From contig JAKBCQ010000175.1 of the NCBI GenBank assembly GCA_021807585.1, positions 1 through 6,308 of the forward strand: a DNA stretch of 6,308 nt. Direction: 5' to 3'. The notes under the pieces were generated by a model. It was not told the origin of the DNA. It was given only the letters and a program-made list of their open reading frames with translations, and did no database searches. This DNA comes from Planctomycetota bacterium (GTDB lineage Bacteria > Planctomycetota > Planctomycetia > Isosphaerales > Isosphaeraceae). The translations under genes and the position numbers were made by a program. Positions 1 through 6,308 of this stretch are shown one piece after another (the first letter of the stretch is position 1; each line of letters starts with the position of its first letter).

Positions 1-1
1 A

Positions 2-1663
2 ACGCATCATATCGTCGCGCTGGTACTTAAACTGACCGGCGGCGGTTCGATCCCCCCCTTCGGCGTCGAGGCGATACTCGTCACGGGCTTATTTATATTA
101 TGTATTATTCATATAAGGTCATTTAGGAAAAATGTCGTCCGTTTGCTGCGGGTCGCGGCGCGGGTGATCCGATTGGTGCTCGTCGAGATTCCCGCGGCGA
201 TCGCGGCCTGGCCGGCGCTGCGGACGATCTGGAGCTCGCTTCCGATTCAGATTTTTTGGCTCGCTTTGATGAAACCGGCGTTGATCGTCGCTCCCCTCGC
301 GCCGCTTTTGCGCCGATGGGATTCGCCGCGGCCCCTCAAGATCGAGATTTTCGCCGGGCTTACGCTGATCGTCGCGGTCTTTATCAACACCCGCTTGGGA
401 CGCGACATCGAAGAGATCGTCTTCGACTCCGCGGCGCGCGCGTGGCGACGATTCCGTTCGGACCTCATCCCCGGACTGTTGCGGTTCGTCATCGAACTTT
501 TCCAGATCGTCGTCGAGGCGATCGATCGCACCCTCCACACCGTCGACGAATACCTCCGGTTCCGCACCGGTCAATCACGCGCGGCGCTCGTCGCCAAGGC
601 GACCTTCGGCCTCGCGTGGGAGGTCGTCGCATATGTAATTCGCCTGTATGTAAACTTGTTGATTGAACCTCAGATCAACCCGATTAAACATTTTCCTGTC
701 GTTACAGTTTCACATAAAATAATTCTTCCGATGAGCCTGCGGCTGACGCGAGCCGCGGCCGCGCCGCTCAAGCCCGTGCTTGGTCCGGTGTTGGGAAACG
801 CGATCGCGGGGACGACGGTTTTACTTTTGCCCGGCGTGTTCGGGTTTTTGGTTTGGGAGCTCAAGGAGAACTGGCGGCTATACGCGGCGAATCGTCCGCT
901 TTACGTCGTTCCGGTCAGTTTCGGCGGGCACGGCGAAACGACGGCGCGGATGTTTCGACCCGGATTTCATTCGGGGACGATTCCCAAGCTCCTCGCCAAG
1001 CTTCGCTCGGCGCTCCGCGACGCGGCGCCCCGCGGCGACGCCTCGGGGCCGGTCGCGAGCCGACGCGCCCACCTCCACGAGGCCGAGATCGCGATCCGTC
1101 GGTTCATCGATCGCGATATTCTCGCCCCCGCGATCGCCGCCGGAATCGGACCGATCGCGATCGAATCGATCAAGCTCGCGACCGACCGCGCCGTGATCCG
1201 CTTCCAACACCGAATCGATTCGAGCGAATCCGCGATCCTCGACGATCCGCCCGTCGTCGTTTTTGAAGAAATCGCCGGGAAATTACTTGTTCAAGTTCAC
1301 GGATCTTTATCGGCGAATTCCTCCGCGGAAAGATCCGACGATCTCGGCCGCGCCGTGGTCGACGGATTGATCGCGATGTCCGGCGCCGATCTCGATCGCG
1401 GAGCTCTCGAACGATTACTTTCTCCACACGAAGCGATCTATGAAATCGACGAACACGGAGTGACGACGATTGTTGACGACGATCGCGCCTCGACGGCGTT
1501 CCGCGCCGTCTGGAGCGGACGCGATCCGGTCGAGCCCGTGCTCGAAACCGGCGCGGTCGCCTCGAACCTGCCGAAGCTCGACCCGCGCCGCTTCGTCGTC
1601 GATCGAGAGTCGCTCCTTTGGAACGATTGGGTTGAACGTATGAATTCCTCTATCCAAAATTGA
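2..1663 (+). CDS. Conserved planctomycete-type membrane protein of unknown function, 5'-truncated
   Basis: The reading frame is open from the left edge to the TGA at 1661-1663, giving at least 553 residues. The only start-like codon near the edge is TTG at 143, but it has no well-spaced ribosome binding site. The 47 codons before it look coding: GC-rich third positions, then a membrane segment (about nt 62-115, GVEAILVTGLFILCIIHI). I therefore treat the gene as starting outside the window. Further hydrophobic segments lie near nt 242-313 (PIQIFWLALMKPALIV), 347-391 (IFAGLTLIVAVFINT) and 794-859 (IAGTTVLLLPGVFGFLVW). A distinctive block at about nt 680-740 reads NPIKHFPVVTVSHKIILP, and nt 914-985 contains GGHGETTARMFRPGFHSGT. 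The C-terminal half (about nt 1000-1660) is soluble, charged and rich in Arg, Asp and Glu. From memory the central motifs recur in planctomycete proteins of unknown function; I can assign no activity. The following gene probably has its own promoter, so operon membership is doubtful. Confidence 0.85.
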   Translation, partial: THHIVALVLKLTGGGSIPPFGVEAILVTGLFILCIIHIRSFRKNVVRLLRVAARVIRLVLVEIPAAIAAWPALRTIWSSLPIQIFWLALMKPALIVAPLAPLLRRWDSPRPLKIEIFAGLTLIVAVFINTRLGRDIEEIVFDSAARAWRRFRSDLIPGLLRFVIELFQIVVEAIDRTLHTVDEYLRFRTGQSRAALVAKATFGLAWEVVAYVIRLYVNLLIEPQINPIKHFPVVTVSHKIILPMSLRLTRAAAAPLKPVLGPVLGNAIAGTTVLLLPGVFGFLVWELKENWRLYAANRPLYVVPVSFGGHGETTARMFRPGFHSGTIPKLLAKLRSALRDAAPRGDASGPVASRRAHLHEAEIAIRRFIDRDILAPAIAAGIGPIAIESIKLATDRAVIRFQHRIDSSESAILDDPPVVVFEEIAGKLLVQVHGSLSANSSAERSDDLGRAVVDGLIAMSGADLDRGALERLLSPHEAIYEIDEHGVTTIVDDDRASTAFRAVWSGRDPVEPVLETGAVASNLPKLDPRRFVVDRESLLWNDWVERMNSSIQN

Positions 1664-1689
1664 TATCTATTATTTGTTTTGATTAAGAT
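1660..1689 (+). promoter_or_regulatory. Weak upstream promoter candidate
   Basis: TTGATA at 1660-1665 matches the -35 consensus at five of six bases. TAAGAT at 1684-1689 follows after 18 bases and matches the -10 consensus at four of six. The site overlaps the stop codon of the upstream gene and lies in an AT-rich patch, so a chance match is quite possible. If used, transcription would start near 1696 and give a leader of about 130 bases. Confidence 0.2.
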
Positions 1690-1735
1690 TCGTTTGAGTC
1701 GGTCGATCGATCGGCCCGCGCGGCGTCCTCGTCGA

Positions 1736-1764
1736 TTGCGATTGTTTAACAAGCGTGTTATGCT
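1736..1764 (+). promoter_or_regulatory. Sigma-70-like promoter candidate for the cytochrome c/DUF1549/DUF1553 gene
   Basis: TTGCGA at 1736-1741 (four of six consensus bases) is separated by exactly 17 bases from TATGCT at 1759-1764 (four of six). A TG at 1756-1757, one base before the -10 hexamer, makes this an extended -10 element. The predicted transcription start is near 1771, leaving a leader of about 53 bases. The spacer contains a small inverted repeat, TTGTT-T-AACAA (1742-1752), and another, CGTCG-AA-CGACG (1770-1781), sits at the predicted start. Either could be an operator, but both are short enough to be chance. Confidence 0.4.
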
Positions 1765-1810
1765 GATTTCGTCGAACGACGTTTCGCCTGGGGGCGTTCG
1801 CGCTCGCAAC

Positions 1811-1815
1811 GGGGG
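1811..1815 (+). promoter_or_regulatory. Ribosome binding site that favours the ATG start at 1824
   Basis: A GGGGG run lies eight bases before ATG 1824, a normal Shine-Dalgarno distance. It overlaps the alternative in-frame GTG at 1815 and so cannot serve that codon. This is why I prefer the ATG, although the GTG would add only three residues (MSR). Confidence 0.45.
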
Positions 1816-1823
1816 TGTCGCGC

Positions 1824-4800
1824 ATGCGAAAAGCGTTCAGGTTGCGGTCGCTCCCGCTGATCGCCGTCGCTTGTTTGTTACTCGTCTCGCCGAATCGGAA
1901 TGGATTCGCGGTCGAACCCGACGCCGCTCGGTTGGAATATTTCGAAAAGAGCGTCCGTCCGCTTCTAATCGCTCGATGTCTGAAGTGTCACGGACCCGAA
2001 AAGCAAAAAGGCGGGCTTCGGCTCGATTCGCTCCGATCGATTCTGGCAGGAGGAGGAAACGGTCCCGCGGTCGTCCCAGGTAAGCCCGCCGAAAGCCTGC
2101 TCGTCGACGCGATTCGCTACGGCGATGTGGTGCAGATGCCTCCCAAATCGAAGCTCCCCGCCGATGAGATCGCGACACTCGTCAAATGGGTCGAGATCGG
2201 CGCTCCTTGGCCCGTCGAGGCCGACAAGGCTTCCGCCGTGAGACCGAAAAGCTCGTTCGACCTCGCCCAACGCGCCAAGCACTGGAGCTTTCAGCCGATC
2301 GCCGATCCCCCGCTTCCCGTCGTTCAAAACAGGTCGTGGCCCGAATCGCCGATCGATTGCTTTCTCCTCGCGGCGCTCGAGCGAAAAGGCCTAAAACCCG
2401 CGGCCGATTCCGACAAGCGGACGCTTATTCGTCGGGCGACGTTCGACCTGACGGGGCTTCCCCCCTCCCCCGCCGAAATCGAGGCCTTTCTCGCCGACGA
2501 TTCACCCTCGGCGTACGCCAAAATCGTCGATCGCCTGCTCGCTTCTCCCCGATACGGCGAACGCGAGGCGCGGCTTTGGCTCGATCTCGTCCGTTTTGCT
2601 GAAACATACGGTCATGAATTTGATTATGATATCCCAAACGCATTCCGATATCGCGATTACGTGATACGAGCGTTGAACGCCGATCTGCCTTTCGATCGGT
2701 TCGTCGTCGAGCACGCGGCGGGGGATCTGATTCAAGAGCCTCGGAGGGATCCAAAAGACGGCGTCGACGAATCGATCGTCGCGACGGGGTTCTTCTTGCT
2801 CGGCGAGGGAACGCATTCCCCCGTCGACGTCCGCGACGACGAGATCGCGCGGATGGACAATCAGATCGACGTCTTTTCAAAAACGTTCCTCGGCCTTACC
2901 GTGTCGTGTGCGCGGTGTCATGATCATAAGTTTGATCCGATTCGCACCGACGATTACTACGCTTTGAAAGGATATTTACAAAGCTCTCGATATCAACAGG
3001 CGTTTATTGATCCTCCCGAGCGGTTCGCGGCGAAGATCGCGGCGCTTCAGGCGATCAAGGATCGCGTACGCCGCGGGCCGGGTTGGGAAGCGATCGCGGT
3101 CGATCGCGATCGAATCGCCGATTATCATACGCGATCGCGCAAGCACGAATCGCGTGCGCCGCGGACGAGATCCCCCTCGTCGGCCTCGGCGGGCGATGAA
3201 GCCCTTTTTGAAGATTTTTCGGCCGATTCCTGGAACGGTTGGTTCGCGACCGGATACGCGTTCGGCGATCGGCCGACGCGTATCGGAGATTTCGTCGTCG
3301 GCGCCGAACCCGCTTTCGTCCCCGCGGGGGTCGCGCATTCGGGGCTCGTCTCGCGCCGACTTCAAGGCGTGCTGCGATCTAAAAGTTTTATCATTGATAA
3401 AAAGTATATTCTTTATAAGACGGCGGGGACGAAGGGGCGGATCAACGTCGTCGTCGATTCGTTCGAGAAGATTCGCGATCCGATCTACGGGGCTCTCGCG
3501 CTCGACGTTGCACACGGCGACGAATACGTTTGGCGCGCGCAGAACGTTTCGATGTGGATCGGCCATCGAGCTTATATCGAGATCGGCGACGGCGCGACGA
3601 TCGATTTCACGTCGGGAGCTTCTCGAGTCTTTCCCGGCGACGGCTATCTCGCGGTCGACGAGATTCGCTTCTCGAATCAACAACAGCCGAACGAGGATCT
3701 TGTTGATTCCAAGGCGCCGAATACAGACGTCAATGCTCCGCCACGCGATTTGACTCCCGACGCCGCGATCGAGACCGTCGAATCGCTCGTCGAACGAGAC
3801 GCTCGGGAGATCTTGGCCGCTTTCGATCGCATTCGAACCGATCCGCGCGATCGATCCGCCGAGGCGGTGATTACCCGGGCGATCGCTTGCCGATTCGTGC
3901 GATTGAATCCGATCTCGGCGGCCGATCGCGACGAGTACGCGCGCATCGAAGCCGAGATCCCCGAGCCCAGGCTTGCGCAGGCGCTCGTCGACGGAACCGG
4001 TCAAGACGAACGTGTTCATATACGTGGAAGTTACAAGACTCTCGGCGAAGTCGTTCCCCGGCGATTTCTCGAGGTGTTGGGCGGAACGGATCAACCTCCG
4101 CAACGAACGGGGAGCGGCCGACTCGAACTCGCGCGGCGGCTCGTCGATCCCTCGAATCCGCTTCCGGCGCGGGTGGCCGTCAATCGGATCTGGAAACGGC
4201 ATTTCGGCGAGGGAATCGTCAAATCGACCGATGATTTCGGCGCGATGGGACGCCCTCCGACGCACCCGGATCTACTCGACAGGCTCGCGACCGACTTCGT
4301 CCGCGGCGGTTGGTCGATCAAAAAAATGCATCGCACGATCATGCTTACGCATGCGTATCGGATGTCGTCGGCGCTCGATTTGGAGGCCGAGAAGATCGAT
4401 CCCGCGAACGAGCTGCTTCATCGCGCCTCCTTGCGCAGGCTCGACGCCGAGGAGGCGCGGGACGCGATCCTCGCGGTTTCGGGACGGCTCGATCCGAAGA
4501 TGTTCGGGCCGGGAGTTCCGCCCCATCTCACGCCGTTTATGGAGGGGCGAGGTCGACCCGGGAATTCGGGGCCGCTCGACGGCGACGGTCGTCGAAGTAT
4601 TTATATCAATGTGCGTCGCAATTTCTTGACTCCTTTTTTGCTTGCGTTCGATTATCCGATTCCGTTCACGACGATCGGCCGGCGGAACGTATCGAACGTT
4701 CCCGCGCAGCCGCTGACGCTGCTGAACGACCCGTTCGTCGCCGCCATGTCGAGGCTTTGGGCCGAACGATTGCTTTCCTCGGAATCCAAAACCGACGCCG

Positions 4801-4973
4801 ATCGGCTCGGCCTGGCGTACCTTCAGGCGTTCGGCCGCGGTCCGACCGACGCCGAATCGCGTTCGATCCTGGCGTTTTTCGAAGATCGAAAACGAGCGAC
4901 GAACGAGCGCGACGCGTGGGCCGAGACGTGTCATGTTCTATTTAATATTAAAGAGTTTATTTATATTCCTTGA
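1824..4973 (+). CDS. PSD1 and planctomycete cytochrome c domain protein (PSCyt1-DUF1549-lectin-like-DUF1553)
   Basis: Exported protein of 1049 residues counted from ATG 1824. Residues 1-29 form a Sec signal peptide (basic start, [12 protein letters not shown] core, probable cleavage after GFA). A planctomycete cytochrome c domain follows, with haem motif CLKCH at 52-56, MPP at 105-107 and a closing WVEIGAPWP near 122-130. DUF1549 spans about 152-389, with [16 protein letters not shown], the [19 protein letters not shown] stretch and a second haem-type motif CARCH (362-366) followed by DHKFDPI. A basic linker (about 436-455) leads to a lectin-like beta-sandwich (about 458-617), then the [20 protein letters not shown] stretch. 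DUF1553 covers about 757-1042 ([34 protein letters not shown]) and ends in the usual EFIYI. The domain order is complete and I see no frameshift. The two CxxCH motifs imply covalent haem c and a redox or electron-transfer role outside the cytoplasm; the substrate is unknown. The DUF1501 gene starts 24 bases downstream, a typical pairing. Domain assignment is firm; function is inference. Confidence 0.96.
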   Translation: MRKAFRLRSLPLIAVACLLLVSPNRNGFAVEPDAARLEYFEKSVRPLLIARCLKCHGPEKQKGGLRLDSLRSILAGGGNGPAVVPGKPAESLLVDAIRYGDVVQMPPKSKLPADEIATLVKWVEIGAPWPVEADKASAVRPKSSFDLAQRAKHWSFQPIADPPLPVVQNRSWPESPIDCFLLAALERKGLKPAADSDKRTLIRRATFDLTGLPPSPAEIEAFLADDSPSAYAKIVDRLLASPRYGEREARLWLDLVRFAETYGHEFDYDIPNAFRYRDYVIRALNADLPFDRFVVEHAAGDLIQEPRRDPKDGVDESIVATGFFLLGEGTHSPVDVRDDEIARMDNQIDVFSKTFLGLTVSCARCHDHKFDPIRTDDYYALKGYLQSSRYQQAFIDPPERFAAKIAALQAIKDRVRRGPGWEAIAVDRDRIADYHTRSRKHESRAPRTRSPSSASAGDEALFEDFSADSWNGWFATGYAFGDRPTRIGDFVVGAEPAFVPAGVAHSGLVSRRLQGVLRSKSFIIDKKYILYKTAGTKGRINVVVDSFEKIRDPIYGALALDVAHGDEYVWRAQNVSMWIGHRAYIEIGDGATIDFTSGASRVFPGDGYLAVDEIRFSNQQQPNEDLVDSKAPNTDVNAPPRDLTPDAAIETVESLVERDAREILAAFDRIRTDPRDRSAEAVITRAIACRFVRLNPISAADRDEYARIEAEIPEPRLAQALVDGTGQDERVHIRGSYKTLGEVVPRRFLEVLGGTDQPPQRTGSGRLELARRLVDPSNPLPARVAVNRIWKRHFGEGIVKSTDDFGAMGRPPTHPDLLDRLATDFVRGGWSIKKMHRTIMLTHAYRMSSALDLEAEKIDPANELLHRASLRRLDAEEARDAILAVSGRLDPKMFGPGVPPHLTPFMEGRGRPGNSGPLDGDGRRSIYINVRRNFLTPFLLAFDYPIPFTTIGRRNVSNVPAQPLTLLNDPFVAAMSRLWAERLLSSESKTDADRLGLAYLQAFGRGPTDAESRSILAFFEDRKRATNERDAWAETCHVLFNIKEFIYIP

Positions 4974-4984
4974 CGTTATGAATC

Positions 4985-4990
4985 GAGAGG
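4985..4990 (+). promoter_or_regulatory. Ribosome binding site of the DUF1501 gene
   Basis: GAGAGG ends seven bases before ATG 4998, within the 24-base gap after the preceding stop. It supports this ATG as the start and suggests that the pair is translated from one transcript with independent initiation. Confidence 0.7.
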
Positions 4991-4997
4991 CGTTCAC

Positions 4998-6308
4998 ATG
5001 CATTGTCGAAGGTTTGGAACGGCGCCGACGACGAGGCGCGAGCTGCTTTCGCGGGCGGCGAACGGCTTCGGCGGCCTGGCGCTTACGGCGCTTTTGAGCG
5101 ATCGCTCGTTCGCGGCCGACGCTTCGGCTTCGATTTCGCCGCGGAATCGAACCGATCCGCTCGCGCCCCGTGCGGCGCATCATCTCGCGAAGGCGAAGAA
5201 CGTGATCTTTTTGTTCATGGACGGAGGGCCTTCGCAGCTTGATACGTTTGATCCCAAACCGAGGCTCGACCGCGAGCACGGCAAGCCGATTGGGGTGAAG
5301 ACGCACCCGACGCAATTCAACAACGTGGGCGCGGTTTTAAAATCGCCCTGGAAATTCCGCCCCCGCGGCGAAAGCGGAGTTCCCGTCAGCGATTTATTTG
5401 AACATGTCGGCGGATGCATTGACGATATTTGTGTGATTCGTTCGATGACGTCGAATTTTTCGGAGCACACGAGCGCCAATTATTTTCTGCACACGGGGTC
5501 GGGGTTGCAGGGTCGTCCGAGCCAGGGGGCGTGGACGACATACGGATTGGGGAGTGAATCCGCCGATTTGCCGGGTTTCGTCGTTCTCAACGGCGGGCTC
5601 ATACCCCCGGGCGGAGTCGATTGTTTCGGCGCGGGTTTCCTTCCCGCGTCGTACCAGGGGTCGATTTTCAAATCGGGGGGGGATCCGATCGCGAATCTTA
5701 GACCGCGCGACGGCGATTCGACTTTACAGCAACGAGAACTCACGCTGATACGTGATCTTGATCGAATAGGGCTCGATCGTTTCGGCCGGCGCGACGAGCT
5801 CGAGGCTTCGATCGCGAATTATGAGCTCGCGTATCGGATGCAATCGGCGGTTCCCGACCTGACCGCGATCGACGGCGAATCGCGCGCCGTGCGGGCTCTT
5901 TACGGTCTTGACGAACCGTACAAGCCGACGCAAATCTTCGCCCGTGAGTGTTTAATTGCGCGTCGATTGATCGAGCGCGGCGTACGCTTCGTCGAGGTGC
6001 TTTGCCCGAGCGTGGGCGCCGATCGCTGGGATCAGCATTCCGATCTCAAAACGGGGCACGCGAACAACGCCCGCGCCGTCGACAAGCCGATCGCGGGTTT
6101 GCTTAAAGATCTGAAGGCGCGTGGATTGTTGGATTCGACTCTTGTGTTCTGGGGAGGCGAATTCGGCCGCACGCCGATGGCTCAGGGAAGCGACGGCCGC
6201 GATCACAATCCTTATGGATTCACCGTTTGGCTTGCGGGAGGGGGAGTTAAAGGGGGTTACATTCATGGAGCGACCGACGATTACGGTTACCACGCGGTCG
6301 AGAACAAG
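4998..6308 (+). CDS. DUF1501 domain protein (alkaline phosphatase-like superfamily), Tat-exported, 3'-truncated
   Basis: The frame runs from ATG 4998 to the right edge without a stop, giving 437 residues. From memory, family members run a few dozen residues longer, so only the C-terminal tail is missing. Residues 12-39 look like a twin-arginine signal: TRRELLSRA, a weakly hydrophobic stretch (GFGGLALTALL), then SFAA as a possible cleavage site. Family motifs follow in order: FLFMDGGPSQLDTFDPKP (71-88; D75 is the likely first metal ligand), SNFSEHTSANYFLHTG (152-167), VEVLCPS with WDQH (332-347), LVFWGGEFGRTPM (382-394), DGRDHNPYGFTVWLAGGG (399-416) and GYHAVEN (430-436). The Asp, Glu and His residues in these motifs are the probable metal-site ligands. 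I see no sulfatase CxPxR motif, so it is not a classical formylglycine sulfatase. It probably works with the upstream haem protein, and both are exported. Hydrolase activity is inferred from the fold; no substrate is known. Confidence 0.95.
   Translation, partial: MHCRRFGTAPTTRRELLSRAANGFGGLALTALLSDRSFAADASASISPRNRTDPLAPRAAHHLAKAKNVIFLFMDGGPSQLDTFDPKPRLDREHGKPIGVKTHPTQFNNVGAVLKSPWKFRPRGESGVPVSDLFEHVGGCIDDICVIRSMTSNFSEHTSANYFLHTGSGLQGRPSQGAWTTYGLGSESADLPGFVVLNGGLIPPGGVDCFGAGFLPASYQGSIFKSGGDPIANLRPRDGDSTLQQRELTLIRDLDRIGLDRFGRRDELEASIANYELAYRMQSAVPDLTAIDGESRAVRALYGLDEPYKPTQIFARECLIARRLIERGVRFVEVLCPSVGADRWDQHSDLKTGHANNARAVDKPIAGLLKDLKARGLLDSTLVFWGGEFGRTPMAQGSDGRDHNPYGFTVWLAGGGVKGGYIHGATDDYGYHAVENK

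Noticed and set aside
143..145. TTG as the start codon of the first gene
   Set aside because: The frame stays open to the window edge with coding-like codons and a membrane segment, and no ribosome binding site sits at a proper distance from the TTG.
1704..1713. CGATCGATCG palindrome as a terminator for the first gene
   Set aside because: It is a perfect palindrome with no loop and no T-run after it. Words of this kind are common throughout the window.
1860..1880. Lipobox-like AVAC in the signal peptide of the cytochrome c/DUF1549/DUF1553 protein
   Set aside because: The Cys is followed by more hydrophobic residues (LLLV), so it lies inside the hydrophobic core. A Sec cleavage after GFA fits better.
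1679..2083. Arg-rich plus-strand open frame across the spacer and the start of the cytochrome c/DUF1549/DUF1553 gene
   Set aside because: It overlaps the signal peptide and haem domain of the real gene in another frame, and its composition is typical of a shadow frame in GC-rich DNA.
2976..4265. Long antisense open frame of about 429 codons opposite the cytochrome c/DUF1549/DUF1553 gene
   Set aside because: It lies wholly inside a gene with strong family motifs. Its translation is Arg-rich and shows no recognisable motif. GC-rich codon use on the plus strand leaves few stops on the other strand.
4939..4974. Internal promoter for the DUF1501 gene in the AT-rich end of the preceding gene
   Set aside because: TATATT at 4962-4967 has no acceptable -35 at the right distance, and TTGACG at 4969-4974 has no matching -10. 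The A and T content is explained by the conserved FNIKEFIYI ending.
4978..4997. ATG at 4978 as a small gene or alternative start before the DUF1501 gene
   Set aside because: It is out of frame with the DUF1501 gene, reads into a basic low-complexity peptide that stops soon after, and has no ribosome binding site.

Overview
The window reads as GC-rich chromosomal DNA of a planctomycete. The main evidence is a planctomycete cytochrome c / DUF1549 / DUF1553 protein followed directly by a DUF1501 protein, a pair greatly expanded in Planctomycetes. A third gene resembles a membrane protein family that I associate, from memory, with the same phylum. All three genes are on the plus strand and coding covers nearly everything. 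The organism cannot be named from this sequence.

Layout: (1) Positions 2-1663 hold the 3' part of a membrane protein of unknown function. Its frame is open to the left edge, so the gene begins outside the window. (2) Positions 1664-1823 are a 160-base spacer with one good promoter candidate (TTGCGA, 17-base spacing, extended -10 TATGCT), a weaker upstream candidate, and a G-rich ribosome binding site. I see no convincing terminator. (3) Positions 1824-4973 encode an exported protein of about 1049 residues with two CxxCH haem c motifs, DUF1549, an inserted lectin-like beta-sandwich and C-terminal DUF1553. (4) After a 24-base gap with a clear ribosome binding site, positions 4998-6308 encode a DUF1501 protein of the alkaline phosphatase-like superfamily. 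It has a twin-arginine signal and is cut by the right edge.

The last two genes look like one operon. The haem protein carries an ordinary Sec signal, as expected since haem c is attached outside the cytoplasm. The DUF1501 protein carries a Tat-type signal, which fits a metalloprotein folded before export. Their joint substrate is unknown. Polysaccharide or sulfated-glycan processing has been proposed for these expanded families, and the lectin-like insert fits that idea without proving it. Whether the upstream membrane protein is functionally related cannot be decided here.

The most unusual signal is in base use, not gene content. The third base of aspartate codons is almost dictated by the first base of the next codon. 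GATC and CGATCG words are very abundant. Several strongly conserved protein motifs are written in AT-rich codons within otherwise GC-rich genes. I found no RNA gene, CRISPR array, insertion sequence or attachment site.
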